Positions 1 through 7,452 of a stretch of 17,195 nucleotides of DNA are shown one piece after another. The stretch covers positions 1 to 17,195 of the forward strand of contig JBBQGL010000087.1 of NCBI GenBank assembly GCA_038323025.1. The letters are read 5' to 3'. This DNA is from JAFKKF01 sp038323025 (lineage in GTDB: Bacteria; Pseudomonadota; Alphaproteobacteria; Rhizobiales; Kaistiaceae). The notes beneath the pieces were generated by a model. It saw only the letters and a list, made by a program, of their open reading frames with translations. It searched no databases and was not told the origin of the DNA. The position numbers were made by a program, and so were the translations under genes. Every line of letters begins with the position of its first letter. The first letter of the stretch is position 1.

Positions 1-135
1 TCGTCGTCTCGCCAAAGACTTCGAGCGCTATGCGCGCACCACCATCGCCTTCGTCCGCCTCGCCATGATCCGCATCATGCTCAGGCGGCTCGCCGCAAAC
101 CCTTCGTCATGAATCCAAACTTCCCGGATCGGCTC
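1..135 (+). mobile_element. Right end of an IS5-family insertion sequence (partial)
   Basis: The window opens inside the last codons of a transposase of the IS5 type. A few bases after its stop codon, 117-135 reads AAACTTCCCGGATCGGCTC, which is placed and built like the inner-to-outer part of a terminal inverted repeat of this family. The matching left end lies outside the window, so the exact outer boundary and the target duplication cannot be checked. The element boundary at 135 is an inference and may be off by several bases. Confidence 0.5.
2..112 (+). CDS. IS5-family transposase, C-terminal fragment
   Basis: Reading in the frame that begins at base 2 gives 36 residues, RRLAKDFERYARTT followed by AFVRLAMIRIMLRRLA, and a TGA stop at 110-112. 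This basic helix with the RRLAKDFER pattern is typical of the extreme C-terminus of DDE transposases of the IS5 family, which end with a run like TFVxLAxIxLxLRRLA. The catalytic DDE residues lie upstream of the window and cannot be seen, so whether the transposase is intact is unknown. The assignment rests on pattern recognition of a short segment. Confidence 0.7.
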   Translation, partial: RRLAKDFERYARTTIAFVRLAMIRIMLRRLAANPSS

Positions 136-569
136 TGAGACAGAGTTTCTTCGAGGGGTGACATCGGAACCGTTGCCAAACCGTGGCGCCGCCAAGGAAA
201 CGCGGCCGTCGGCAGATCGTCTGCCAAACGACCCCCGGGCGCAAGCGCCCCTTGCGAGGGCGCGCGCTTGTCAAATCGTGCGAAGCGGTTCAACCTGTCC
301 GTGGGTGTCAGAACCCGGACTAGAGCTAGGCGGTGTGCCGATTGGCATCGGTGAACCGCTGAATATCAAGTCGTAGACTTTGCGACTTGAACTGGACGCG
401 ACTTGGCGGTCGCGCCACTCCGACCACGATTGTGGCCGGGGGCGGGCGTGCTGTCCAGAGGGGGCAACCCCTTAAAAGCGTTCGACCTGTCGCTCTGGCA
501 GGTTCTGACCCCCCGGCTGCGGTCCTGTAGGCCGCGCGGGCTGTCAGAAGCCCTTTCCAGAGTGAGGCC
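113..569. other. Non-coding stretch with structured leader before the EPSLG gene
   Basis: I see no convincing gene here on either strand. Short open frames exist, but none has a ribosome site or protein-like composition. From about 430 to 560 the sequence is rich in short inverted repeats: GGGG-CAA-CCCC at 461-471 followed by TTAAAA, ACCTG...CAGGT around 485-503, and an imperfect GCGG...CCGC stem near 520-535. These sit directly upstream of the ATG at 570 and may form a structured 5' leader or an old terminator. The role is inferred only from position. Confidence 0.35.
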
Positions 570-1409
570 ATGTCCCTACAACGCGACACACCCGAGGCGC
601 GCCCGCGCCATCGGCGCTCAAGAAACGGTATTTCGACGGGACCGTTAACCGGTCACTTGAACAAACCGGTTTCCCGAAAACTGTCCTCGACCGTTGACAG
701 TTCTCTGGCCACCCTCGCCCGCCTTCGCGCCGAAGCCGAAGCCCAAATCGAGCGGCTGATCGACCTGGTCGACCAGATCGACGGCGAGGCCGGCCAGGAC
801 GGAGAAGCCGAACCATCGCTAGGGTGGGCTGAGATGGAGGCCCGCCGCGGCTGCGCGCCGACCGGAACCCCCCTCAACGACTGCGAACTCGACGAAGCGG
901 ACCATGAGCCCAGCCTGGGCTCTCCTGAGACCGTCCGGACGCCTGTTGGGCAGACGTACGACTGTCCCGAGTACATCTGGGGCGGGCGGTTCCATACCGA
1001 TCGCAGCGGGTCTCAGGTGCGCTGGGCAGCCGGCAATCGGGAGGACCTCGACGGCGACGCCAGCGAAGACGATGAGGACGGCCAAGACGAGGAGCCATCC
1101 TTGGGTTGGGAGAACGGCACGATCGGCCGGGCGATGGTCGACGGCACCCCTGTGTACCCGTCCCAGGCTCAGGTTCGTGATCAGGGGTTTGCTCAATCAA
1201 ACCTCTGCGACGGATTTGGTCAGGATGGCGACCTTGAACATGAATTCGACGGCCGCGAACCCGATGGCGACGAATCGGAGCCTTCTGACAATGGCATCGG
1301 CGACCTTGAAGGCCTCCAATGGCCGGCGACGAATTCGTCGTCCTGTTCACGGGAGAACGCGCGGAAGAAATCGCGGACGCCTTCTGCCATCGTGCCATCG
1401 AGAGTCTGA
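570..1409 (+). CDS. Acidic EPSLG-repeat hypothetical protein with a replaced C-terminus
   Basis: This encodes 279 residues of unknown function. A predicted amphipathic helix lies at about 45-72 (LARLRAEAEAQIERLIDLVD), followed by a very acidic region carrying three copies of the motif EPSLG at about residues 81-85, 113-117 and 175-179, two of them followed by W. Acidic proteins with repeated EPSLG are, from memory, common small hypotheticals in rhizobia. The native sequence appears to run to about residue 250 (GIGDLEGLQ). After that the reading continues out of frame through coding DNA of the downstream GGDEF-EAL gene, giving a Ser- and Arg-rich tail unlike the rest, so the true C-terminus is lost. 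The ATG at 570 is preceded by GTGAGG at close spacing. No partner or enzymatic motif is visible, and it is probably a decaying gene. Confidence 0.55.
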   Translation: MSLQRDTPEARPRHRRSRNGISTGPLTGHLNKPVSRKLSSTVDSSLATLARLRAEAEAQIERLIDLVDQIDGEAGQDGEAEPSLGWAEMEARRGCAPTGTPLNDCELDEADHEPSLGSPETVRTPVGQTYDCPEYIWGGRFHTDRSGSQVRWAAGNREDLDGDASEDDEDGQDEEPSLGWENGTIGRAMVDGTPVYPSQAQVRDQGFAQSNLCDGFGQDGDLEHEFDGREPDGDESEPSDNGIGDLEGLQWPATNSSSCSRENARKKSRTPSAIVPSRV

Positions 1410-2386
1410 GGGAGCCTTTCGACCTGGACGGTCGCGCGGTCGTCGTCGGCACGAGCGTTGGCCAGGCGACCGCCGATGCGGCCGACATTCCACCCGACGA
1501 ATTGCTCAGGCGTGCCGACGTCGCGATGTACCGCGCGAAGAAGGAGGGACCGAATCGTTCTTTCACTTACGAAGCGGTCATCGACGCCGTCCGTCATGAG
1601 CGGATTGCCGTTGCCAATGATCTTCGACGCGCGATCAAGCAGAACGATCTGATGCTCGTCTATCAGCCGATCTTCACGGCTGGCTCCCGGCGGATTGTCG
1701 CCGTCGAAGCTCTGTTGCGCTGGGATCGTCCCGGCTCGGGTCCAATGCCTCCATCTGCTTTCATTCCAATTGCGGAAGAGTCAGGCCTCATCGAGGAGCT
1801 GGGCGCTTGGGTCCTGCGCGAGGCATGTCACGAGGCATTGGCCTGGAAAGACATCTCGCTGTCGGTCAACGTGTCCCCGGCTCAGTTCAGGAACCCGAAT
1901 TTCAAAGAGACGGTGGCCGGCGCCTTGCGCGAGACCGGCTTTCCGGCAAGCCGGCTGGTCCTGGAAGTAACCGAAACCTATTTCATGAACCAAACCGAAT
2001 CTGCCCGCGCGATGATCGATGCGTTGCGGGCCACCGGGCTGTCAGTTGCTCTGGACGACTTTGGAACAGGTTTCTCGAGTATCGGCTATCTGCGCCGGTT
2101 CAAGTTCGACATACTCAAGCTCGACCGTTCCCTGCTCCTGAACATACTCACGGACGACAGTGCCCAGAGGCTTGTCCAGGCGACCATCGCGTTCGCCAAT
2201 GCACTCAGCCTTACGGTTGTGGCGGAGGGCATCGAAACGGAGGAAGAGGCAACCATACTTCGGGCCGCGGGTTGCCACGAGTTTCAAGGCTTCCTGTTTT
2301 CAAAGCCAGTGGTGCCACACGAAGTCACCGCCCTGCTCGAGGCCTTGGCATCCCCAGCCAGGTCGCCGGCGATGATCTCCGCCTGA
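1319..2386 (+). CDS. EAL-domain c-di-GMP phosphodiesterase with 5'-truncated GGDEF domain
   Basis: The 355 residues begin at MAGDEF, the second half of a GGDEF domain: the signature GGDEF has become AGDEF, and the first half of the domain plus any sensor is missing. LLRRADVAMYRAKKEG at 62-77 is the usual GGDEF C-terminal part. Residues 107-345 form a full EAL domain that hydrolyses cyclic di-GMP to pGpG. All expected catalytic residues are visible: E130 of EAL, N184, E216, D246-D247 of DDFGTG, K267, E303 and Q323. The stop TGA just upstream in frame shows that the ATG at 1319 is the first usable start; GAAGG lies six bases before it. It overlaps the tail of the EPSLG gene in another frame. 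It is either a truncated pseudogene or a newly made free phosphodiesterase; cyclase activity is not expected. Confidence 0.8.
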   Translation: MAGDEFVVLFTGERAEEIADAFCHRAIESLREPFDLDGRAVVVGTSVGQATADAADIPPDELLRRADVAMYRAKKEGPNRSFTYEAVIDAVRHERIAVANDLRRAIKQNDLMLVYQPIFTAGSRRIVAVEALLRWDRPGSGPMPPSAFIPIAEESGLIEELGAWVLREACHEALAWKDISLSVNVSPAQFRNPNFKETVAGALRETGFPASRLVLEVTETYFMNQTESARAMIDALRATGLSVALDDFGTGFSSIGYLRRFKFDILKLDRSLLLNILTDDSAQRLVQATIAFANALSLTVVAEGIETEEEATILRAAGCHEFQGFLFSKPVVPHEVTALLEALASPARSPAMISA

Positions 2387-2416
2387 AGGGACTGATGCTC
2401 TCGGCCTGAAGGGACT
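2381..2416. repeat. 13-base direct repeat spanning the EAL gene stop codon
   Basis: GCCTGAAGGGACT occurs at 2381-2393 and again at 2404-2416, 23 bases apart. The first copy contains the stop codon of the EAL gene. It looks like a small local duplication; no function is evident. Confidence 0.6.
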
Positions 2417-2546
2417 ACTGTCGGGCACCTTCGGAGCCTGGGCACGACTTGGCGAGACAGCCTCATCCCATTGGAACCCGCCCGGGAACCCGGGACGGCG
2501 GAGACCGTTATTCTCGCCAAGCGACTCACTACGTTTGGAGACAGAC

Positions 2547-2786
2547 ATGAAGGGTGTGACTTTAGCGCTCGCGGCCGTGACCTTCGGACTCATCGCGAGC
2601 ACGGCGTCCGCTGCCCCCATGAATTCCGGGAACGGCAATTTCCCCGACCTCGATGACATCTTTCCCTATGCGGGACAGCAATCGCAGTGCACGACGCCCC
2701 GGATCGTCAAGCACATGACCAAGCAGGAAAAGGCGGATTGCCGTTACCTGCTCAGCCACGGCGTTCCCAAGTACCGGGACTACTAG
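2547..2786 (+). CDS. Small secreted hypothetical protein
   Basis: This encodes 79 residues. The N-terminus is a classical Sec signal peptide: one lysine, a hydrophobic run (VTLALAAVTFGLIA) and a likely cleavage site ASTASA|AP near residue 22. The mature part is about 57 residues, with two cysteines (in SQCTTP and KADCRY) that could form a disulfide in the periplasm, and a charged, tyrosine-containing end. I chose the ATG at 2547 because GGAG at 2537-2540 lies six bases upstream; a TTG at 2535 in the same frame overlaps that ribosome site and is unlikely. It is a single-gene unit followed closely by a terminator hairpin. I do not recognise the family. Confidence 0.7.
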   Translation: MKGVTLALAAVTFGLIASTASAAPMNSGNGNFPDLDDIFPYAGQQSQCTTPRIVKHMTKQEKADCRYLLSHGVPKYRDY

Positions 2787-2800
2787 CCGCGGAACCGCTG

Positions 2801-2839
2801 CGAGAGGCCGGCCGAGCCAGCTCCCGGCCCCTCTCGTTT
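2801..2839 (+). terminator. Terminator hairpin after the small secreted protein gene
   Basis: CGAGAGG at 2801-2807 pairs with CCTCTCG at 2830-2836, extended inward by CCGG at 2808-2811 with CCGG at 2824-2827 and a two-base bulge. A short TTT at 2837-2839 follows. It begins 14 bases after the stop codon, fitting a factor-independent terminator with a weak U tract. Confidence 0.6.
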
Positions 2840-2911
2840 CGAGCGGTAGCTTCATCGGAAGAAAAACGAACTGGGGTCTGTTGTTGACGGCCCGGCCGCA
2901 AATCGAGGATG

Positions 2912-3040
2912 TCAGGCCAGTCCGACCGCCGAGAGCACCTGGCGCGCCACGCTGAAGGCCGAGCGCGTGCAGGCCCCGTGATTGGTGCTGAGATCCGCCA
3001 CGACGGCGTTGAAGATCCCAAGGAAGATCCAGCTGGACAT
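2912..3040 (-). CDS. Possible 42-residue ORF or gene remnant
   Basis: On the minus strand, an ATG at 3040 opens 42 codons whose product begins MSSWIFLGIFNAVVADLS and contains HGACTR. The composition is more protein-like than that of the surrounding frames, with a short hydrophobic start. However, no ribosome binding site precedes the ATG, and the same frame stays open upstream. I do not recognise it. It could be the end of a decayed gene or chance. Confidence 0.2.
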   Translation of the reverse strand: MSSWIFLGIFNAVVADLSTNHGACTRSAFSVARQVLSAVGLA

Positions 3041-3214
3041 TTTCGACGATAACACCCGGGAGTTGAAGCCTCCTGAAGGACTTCCCGCCAATCCGCCTGA
3101 ACCATGAGGCGATTTGTTCATGCCTGCGGCAGGGGAGGGTTTCGGCGCTTCGGGGAGGTTGCCGGGTGGGCGGCACGCGAAGAACAGCCCTGTCCCACCG
3201 GCACCGCGTCTGGT

Positions 3215-3220
3215 TATTAT
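3215..3220 (+). promoter_or_regulatory. Possible -10 element of the hydroxylase gene
   Basis: TATTAT at 3215-3220 matches the TATAAT consensus at five of six bases and is the only AT-rich island in a GC-rich region, 46 bases before the start codon at 3267. No clear -35 element lies at the usual distance (TGTCCC at 3191-3196 is weak), so the promoter is tentative. Confidence 0.35.
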
Positions 3221-3266
3221 GCCAGAATCGGGCTGCCGGGACGGGTAGCCAGCCGGGGAGCCAAGC

Positions 3267-3953
3267 ATGACAACCTTTTATGACAGGGCGTCGAGCGTCG
3301 TCAGAAAGATCTACGAGAAGCGGATAGATGCGCCCGCGGTCCTCGATACGGAGCGCGACTTTCCGAATTCGACCAAGTTCGCCGCCGCATGGAAGAAGAT
3401 TCGCGACGAAGCCATCGCAGTCCGCCTCGATCGCATGCCGCGCTTCCACGACATCATGCCCGAGCAGGCCGACATCTCCGCGAACGACGGCAAGGACTGG
3501 CGGATGTTCATCCTGAAAGCCTACGGCGTAGGCGTGCCGGAGAATATCGCGAGGATGCCGACGCTTGCCCGCCTTCTCGATGAATGTCCCGAGGTCAAGT
3601 CGGCAACGATCTCGTTCCTTGCTCCGCGCAAGCACATCCCGCGGCATCGCGGGCCGTTCCGCGGCATCATGCGCTTCCACCTCGGTTTGCAGATTCCACG
3701 GGAGCCAGGCGGCCGCCCGGCCACCATCATGATGATCGACGACCACGAATACAGGATCAGCGACGGCGAGACGCTGCTCTGGGACGATACCTTCCCGCAT
3801 GAGGTGATGAACAACGCCGACGAGCCGCGCATAGCGCTGCTACTCGACGTCTGGCGGCCGCACATGCCGGTCGACATGGAAATTCTGTCGCGCCTGATCG
3901 TCGGCGCGGTGCAGATCGGCATGCGCTATCGCGGCGTGTCCTACACGGGGTAG
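3267..3953 (+). CDS. Aspartyl/asparaginyl beta-hydroxylase family dioxygenase
   Basis: This 228-residue protein belongs to the Asp/Asn beta-hydroxylase family of Fe(II)/2-oxoglutarate dioxygenases, the fold shared by the lipid A hydroxylase LpxO. The core signature is present: IPRHRGPFRG around 124-133, then MRFHLGLQIP, and LLWDDTFPHEVMNN at 170-183, followed by LLLDVWRP. H127 and H178 correspond to the two iron-binding histidines; this family lacks the usual carboxylate ligand. R134-R136-type basic residues in the RGIMR segment would bind 2-oxoglutarate. There is no signal peptide and no obvious transmembrane anchor, although residues 205-220 are moderately hydrophobic. GGGGAG at 3255-3260 sits six bases before the ATG. 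It stands alone, convergent with the MFS gene. The substrate, protein or lipid A, cannot be told from the sequence. Confidence 0.85.
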   Translation: MTTFYDRASSVVRKIYEKRIDAPAVLDTERDFPNSTKFAAAWKKIRDEAIAVRLDRMPRFHDIMPEQADISANDGKDWRMFILKAYGVGVPENIARMPTLARLLDECPEVKSATISFLAPRKHIPRHRGPFRGIMRFHLGLQIPREPGGRPATIMMIDDHEYRISDGETLLWDDTFPHEVMNNADEPRIALLLDVWRPHMPVDMEILSRLIVGAVQIGMRYRGVSYTG

Positions 3954-4020
3954 ACGAGAGGCTGAACACGGCCCACTGGGCGCGCTTGCCTCCTTGCCAA
4001 GAGCGCTTGTCCGAAAGACC

Positions 4021-4051
4021 GGAGCAGCGCGCCGGGGCGCGTTGCTCCATT
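4021..4051. terminator. Hairpin between convergent hydroxylase and MFS genes
   Basis: GGAGCAGCGCG at 4021-4031 pairs with CGCGTTGCTCC at 4038-4048 with one G-U type mismatch and a six-base loop. It lies between two genes that converge, so it may end transcription from both sides, but it lacks a strong T run on either side. Confidence 0.5.
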
Positions 4052-4103
4052 GCCGCCCATATGGGGGACGTGTCCGCTTACCGTCGCCATGCCGGCGGGC
4101 AGG

Positions 4104-5321
4104 TCAATGCCCGGCCGGAACCAGCACGGGTTGAGCCTTCGCGAAGGGCTTGAAGGTCAGCGCGATCAGGAAGGCGCCGATCCCCATGGCCCACGACCCG
4201 ATATAGAGCCAACTGTAGCTGGCAAAGGTGTCGTAGATCAGACCCCCGGCCAATGGGCCGGCTGCCATGCCGAGACTGCCAGCCATGGCGGTTCCACCTA
4301 TGACCGCCCCCATCATGCGCAGCGGGAAATTCTCGCGCGCAAGCACGGCATAGAGCGGCATCACGCCGGCATAGATGAAGCCGAACAGCGCCGCGACCGA
4401 GTAGAACCCGGCAAGATCGCCGACGAAGACATAGGCCAGGGCACCGAAGGCCTGCACGAGCAGACCCAGGACCAGGATGTGCTTGGCGCCGAACCGGTCG
4501 CCAAGAAAACCGAAGGCGACCCGACCGCCCATGCCGGCCAGGCCTTCAATGCTGTAGATCGAAACCGCAGCAATCATCGGGATGCCGCAGGTTATGGCGT
4601 AGCTGACCGTGTGGAAGATCGGGCCCGAGTGGGTGGCGCAGCAGAAGAAGTTCGTCAGCGCCAGAATGATGAACTGCGGCGATCTGATTGCCTGTCCGAC
4701 GGACATCGCGGATTGCAGGTCATCACCGGGCGATGCGGTATCGCTCCCGCCTTCGAGAGCCGGCGGCCGGCGCACCAGGAATGCGACAGGGATCATCACG
4801 GCCGCCGCAACGCCGGCAATGATCAGTAGAGACGTTCGCCAGTCGTGAATCGAGACGAGCCACGCCGCGAGGGGCGACATGGTCATCGGCGCCATTCCCA
4901 TGCCGGCGGATACCAGGGAGACGGCGAGGCTGCGATGCGTGTCGAACCAGCCCGTCACGCAAGCCATCATCGGCGCAAAGATCGCGGCCGCCGCGCCACC
5001 TACGGCGAGCCCGAAGACGAGTTGAAACTCGATGAGCGATGTCGCACGACTGGCGAGGGCCAGCGCGGCCGCGAGGACGGCCGATCCGAGAAGGAGGACC
5101 GGGCGGGGCCCCCAGCGATCCGACAGGGTCCCCCAGGCCATGCTTCCCAACGCCATGGCGAGGAATCCGATCGTCATGGCGCTGGAAACGCCGGTCACGG
5201 ACCATCCGGTGTCCCGCGAGATGGGCAGGAGAAAGACCGGCAATGAAAACATCGCCCCGATCGCAACGCAGCCAAGCAGGCCACCGGCTGCCACGATCAC
5301 CCAGCGGTAGTGAAGGCGCAT
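4104..5321 (-). CDS. Major facilitator superfamily transporter
   Basis: This encodes 405 residues with about twelve hydrophobic segments, the size and layout of an MFS permease in the inner membrane. The loop 2-3 signature GTLSDRWGPR is at residues 64-73 and its counterpart in the second half, GFLGDRFGAK, at 271-280; a charged central loop lies around 184-206. The pattern WFDTHRSLAVSLVSAGMG and overall shape recall the oxalate/formate and monocarboxylate antiporter branch, but the substrate is not determined. GGAG is placed five bases before the ATG at 5321. It lies downstream of the ArsR gene on the same strand across 205 bases containing repeats, so control by that repressor or by a separate regulator is possible. 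Confidence 0.85.
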   Translation of the reverse strand: MRLHYRWVIVAAGGLLGCVAIGAMFSLPVFLLPISRDTGWSVTGVSSAMTIGFLAMALGSMAWGTLSDRWGPRPVLLLGSAVLAAALALASRATSLIEFQLVFGLAVGGAAAAIFAPMMACVTGWFDTHRSLAVSLVSAGMGMAPMTMSPLAAWLVSIHDWRTSLLIIAGVAAAVMIPVAFLVRRPPALEGGSDTASPGDDLQSAMSVGQAIRSPQFIILALTNFFCCATHSGPIFHTVSYAITCGIPMIAAVSIYSIEGLAGMGGRVAFGFLGDRFGAKHILVLGLLVQAFGALAYVFVGDLAGFYSVAALFGFIYAGVMPLYAVLARENFPLRMMGAVIGGTAMAGSLGMAAGPLAGGLIYDTFASYSWLYIGSWAMGIGAFLIALTFKPFAKAQPVLVPAGH

Positions 5322-5402
5322 TTCTCCGAGCTCCGTTCAGTTATGGGATGGATTGTTCGTCGGCCTTTCCGGCCGGGTGCAGTTCTTTCTCACCTATCGT
5401 CG

Positions 5403-5459
5403 TTCGAGCGCGGCCAATTTCGACAGTGGCCGCGAATCTTTTCGACAGTGGCGCTCGAA
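5403..5459. repeat. Overlapping inverted and direct repeats upstream of the MFS gene
   Basis: TTCGACAGTGGC occurs twice, at 5419-5430 and 5441-5452, exactly 22 bases apart. The region also holds a perfect eight-base inverted repeat, CGCGGCCA at 5409-5416 with TGGCCGCG at 5427-5434, and an outer one, TTCGAGCGC at 5403-5411 with GCGCTCGAA at 5451-5459. The two inverted repeats share bases 5409-5411, so the two hairpins compete. It lies 80-140 bases upstream of the MFS start and just downstream of the arsR stop. Confidence 0.6.
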
Positions 5460-5526
5460 ACTGACGGCATTGAGCGATGCGGCCTGCATCGGGTTACCTC
5501 GCCATCGATACGTGGTCGCGAACCTT

Positions 5527-5880
5527 TCATTGGCTTTCCTTCGGGGCGCTTGCATCCTCCTCGCGGAGGAACCGCTCGAGGGCATCGAGGCGATCGGTCC
5601 AGAAACGCTTGTAGAAACCAAGCCAGCGGTCGACATCGGCCAGCGGTCGGGTGTCGATGCGGCACACATGCATACGGCCCCTCACCTCGCGCTGGATCAG
5701 CCCGGCATTCTCCAGCGCCTTGACGTGTTTGGAGGCGGCCGCCAGCGACATCGAGAAGGGCTCGGCAAGCTGCCCCACCGTGCGTTCGCCGCCGGCCAGC
5801 GCGCGCAGCATCCGCCGGCGGGTAGGGTCGCCGAGGGCGTGAAACACCGTGTCCAGCTGATGTGCCTGTAATTCAACCAT
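5527..5880 (-). CDS. ArsR-family transcriptional repressor (no metal site)
   Basis: This encodes 117 residues with the ArsR/SmtB winged-helix fold: HALGDPTRRRMLRAL near 15-29, then TVGQLAEPFSMSLAAASKHVKALENAGLI as helix-turn-helix, and a wing REVRGRMHVCRID. It has a single cysteine, in the wing, and lacks the ELCVCDL metal site, so it belongs to the metal-independent branch often found beside SRPBCC or transporter genes. The ATG at 5880 starts MVELQAHQL, the usual N-terminus; longer starts up to 6006 would add an unrelated tail over the operator region. No ribosome site precedes this ATG, and a promoter-like element places transcription at the start codon, suggesting a leaderless message. Two palindromes over its promoter point to autoregulation. 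The MFS gene downstream is a plausible target. Confidence 0.85.
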   Translation of the reverse strand: MVELQAHQLDTVFHALGDPTRRRMLRALAGGERTVGQLAEPFSMSLAAASKHVKALENAGLIQREVRGRMHVCRIDTRPLADVDRWLGFYKRFWTDRLDALERFLREEDASAPKESQ

Positions 5881-5889
5881 GTGGTTGAA
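5872..5889. promoter_or_regulatory. ArsR operator 1, overlapping the arsR start codon
   Basis: TTCAACCA at 5872-5879 and TGGTTGAA at 5882-5889 are perfect inverted arms around TG. The core TCAACC-N4-GGTTGA is the same as in operator 2. The arsR start codon (complement of 5878-5880) lies inside it. A dimeric winged-helix repressor would suit such a site. Confidence 0.7.
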
Positions 5890-5915
5890 CTTAAACCCGG
5901 CGCTTGAAAAGTCAA
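5888..5915 (-). promoter_or_regulatory. Putative arsR promoter, leaderless
   Basis: On the minus strand TTGACT (5910-5915) serves as -35, one base from consensus. A 16-base spacer leads to TAAGTT (5888-5893) as a weak -10, three of six bases matching. Seven bases separate it from the arsR ATG, so transcription would begin at or next to the start codon. This fits the missing ribosome binding site. Confidence 0.5.
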
Positions 5916-5927
5916 CCGATTGGTTGA
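5912..5927. promoter_or_regulatory. ArsR operator 2, overlapping the -35 region
   Basis: TCAACC at 5912-5917 and GGTTGA at 5922-5927 form a palindrome with a four-base spacer, identical in arms and spacing to operator 1; the centres are 39 bases apart. It covers part of the putative -35 element of arsR. Confidence 0.65.
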
Positions 5928-6062
5928 ATGTCAGGCGTGAGCGGTCCAGGCCGGGCGATGTTCCGAAACAAGGACACCGAACCCTGCCGGCAAGGGATAG
6001 CCGCAACCCAATCTCAACTTATCCGCGAGAGGCTGGCGAGCCGGAAAGGGCGGCTAACTTTC

Positions 6063-6076
6063 TTGATCCAGGTCAA
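6063..6076. promoter_or_regulatory. FNR/FixK-type box upstream of hemA
   Basis: TTGAT-CCAG-GTCAA at 6063-6076 matches the FNR-family consensus TTGAT-N4-ATCAA at nine of ten defined bases. Its centre is about 96 bases before the hemA start. If it acts at -41.5, transcription would begin near 6111, with CAAAGT at 6099-6104 as a weak -10. hemA of several alphaproteobacteria is known to be activated by FnrL or FixK under low oxygen. Confidence 0.75.
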
Positions 6077-6165
6077 GATTGCCGGGCGGGCTGCGCGGCA
6101 AAGTGCCAATGGACTTAGCGCACCCATCCCCCTATCGTGTACTCATTCTAAACAGCAGGCCTTCG

Positions 6166-7452
6166 ATGGATTATCAGTCGATCTTCGCCGAGGCGATCGC
6201 GGCGCTTCACGTGGAAAAGCGCTACCGGGTCTTCGCCGACCTCGAGCGAGTGGCCGGCCGCTTTCCGGTGGCGCTCTGGCGCTCGGACAAAGGCACGCGC
6301 GAGATCGTCGTGTGGTGCTCGAACGATTACCTCGGCATGGGCCAGAGCGAAAAGCTGGTGTCGGCCATGACCGAGGCCGCTGCCAGGATGGGCGTCGGGG
6401 CCGGTGGCACCCGCAACATTTCGGGCACGAATCATCCCCTGGTCACGCTGGAAGCCGAACTGGCGGATCTGCACGGCAAGGAAGCCGCGCTGGTCTTCAC
6501 ATCCGGATTCGTGTCCAACGAGGCGGCGATTTCGACCATCGCCAAGATGCTGCCCGATTGCGTCATCCTCTCGGATGAATTGAACCACGCTTCCATGATC
6601 GAAGGCGTGCGGCGCTCGGGCGCGCAGAAGATGATCTTCCGCCACAACGATCTCGAGCATCTGGAGACGCTGCTCAAATCGCTGTCGCGCTCACGGCCGA
6701 AACTGATCGTGTTCGAGTCGGTCTATTCGATGGACGGCGACATTGCGCCGATCGGCCAGATCGCGGACCTCGCCCAGCAATACGGCGCCATGACCTATCT
6801 CGACGAGGTGCACGCGGTCGGCATGTACGGCCCGCGCGGCGGCGGCATCGCCGAGCGCGACAGCGTCATGGACAGGATCGACGTGATCGAGGGAACGCTA
6901 GCCAAGGCGTTCGGCACGCTCGGCGGATATGTCGCCGCGAGCCGGGTCGTCGTCGACACGATCCGCTCGTACGCGCCCGGCTTCATCTTCACCACTGCGC
7001 TGCCGCCGGGTATTGCCGCGGCTGCGGTCACCGCCATTCGTCACCTGAAGACCTCGTCGGCCGAGCGGGACGCCCAGCGCGCCGCCGTCACCGCCACCAA
7101 GACCGCCCTCTTTGCCGCCGGCCTGCCGGTGATGCCGACCGCCACGCACATAGTTCCGATCGCCGTCGGCGATGCCGACCTCTGCAAGCAGGCGAGCGAC
7201 CTGCTCCTCGAGGACCACGGCATTTATATCCAGCCGATCAACTACCCGACCGTGCCGCGCGGCTCGGAGCGCCTGCGCATCACACCGACGCCGTTCCACA
7301 CTCCCGCTCTCATAAACGGCCTTGCCGGTGCGCTTGCCGACGTGTGGACCCGCCTGGGCCTGCCGCTGTTTGGCGGAAAGGCGGCGGAGGAGCCGCGGGT
7401 CGCCGCCAGCGGCAATGCCCGCCTCGCCGTGTTCCCGCCCGCCGGAGGCTAG
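6166..7452 (+). CDS. hemA: 5-aminolevulinate synthase
   Basis: This PLP enzyme condenses glycine and succinyl-CoA to 5-aminolevulinate, the first committed step of heme synthesis in alphaproteobacteria. The 428 residues show the family signatures: YRVFADLER near 20-28, WCSNDYLGMG at 50-59, GAGGTRNISGT at 78-88, YLDEVHAVGMYG at 211-222 with D213 contacting the cofactor, and EGTLAKAFGTLGGY with K247 forming the Schiff base. I chose the ATG at 6166 because MDYQSIF aligns with the usual N-terminus; an upstream ATG at 6079 adds 29 residues with no family counterpart. The ribosome site is weak (AGCAGG). The C-terminus extends about 25 residues past the usual end. It is transcribed away from arsR and has an FNR-type box upstream. 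Confidence 0.95.
   Translation: MDYQSIFAEAIAALHVEKRYRVFADLERVAGRFPVALWRSDKGTREIVVWCSNDYLGMGQSEKLVSAMTEAAARMGVGAGGTRNISGTNHPLVTLEAELADLHGKEAALVFTSGFVSNEAAISTIAKMLPDCVILSDELNHASMIEGVRRSGAQKMIFRHNDLEHLETLLKSLSRSRPKLIVFESVYSMDGDIAPIGQIADLAQQYGAMTYLDEVHAVGMYGPRGGGIAERDSVMDRIDVIEGTLAKAFGTLGGYVAASRVVVDTIRSYAPGFIFTTALPPGIAAAAVTAIRHLKTSSAERDAQRAAVTATKTALFAAGLPVMPTATHIVPIAVGDADLCKQASDLLLEDHGIYIQPINYPTVPRGSERLRITPTPFHTPALINGLAGALADVWTRLGLPLFGGKAAEEPRVAASGNARLAVFPPAGG

Larger units (their letters stand above)
2840..3266. other. Intergenic stretch without a convincing gene
   Basis: This 427-base stretch separates the small secreted protein gene from the hydroxylase gene. The only protein-like reading is a 42-codon frame on the minus strand, listed separately. 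A possible -10 element of the hydroxylase gene is near its right end. Frames running through on the minus strand from the hydroxylase gene are antisense shadows. Confidence 0.4.
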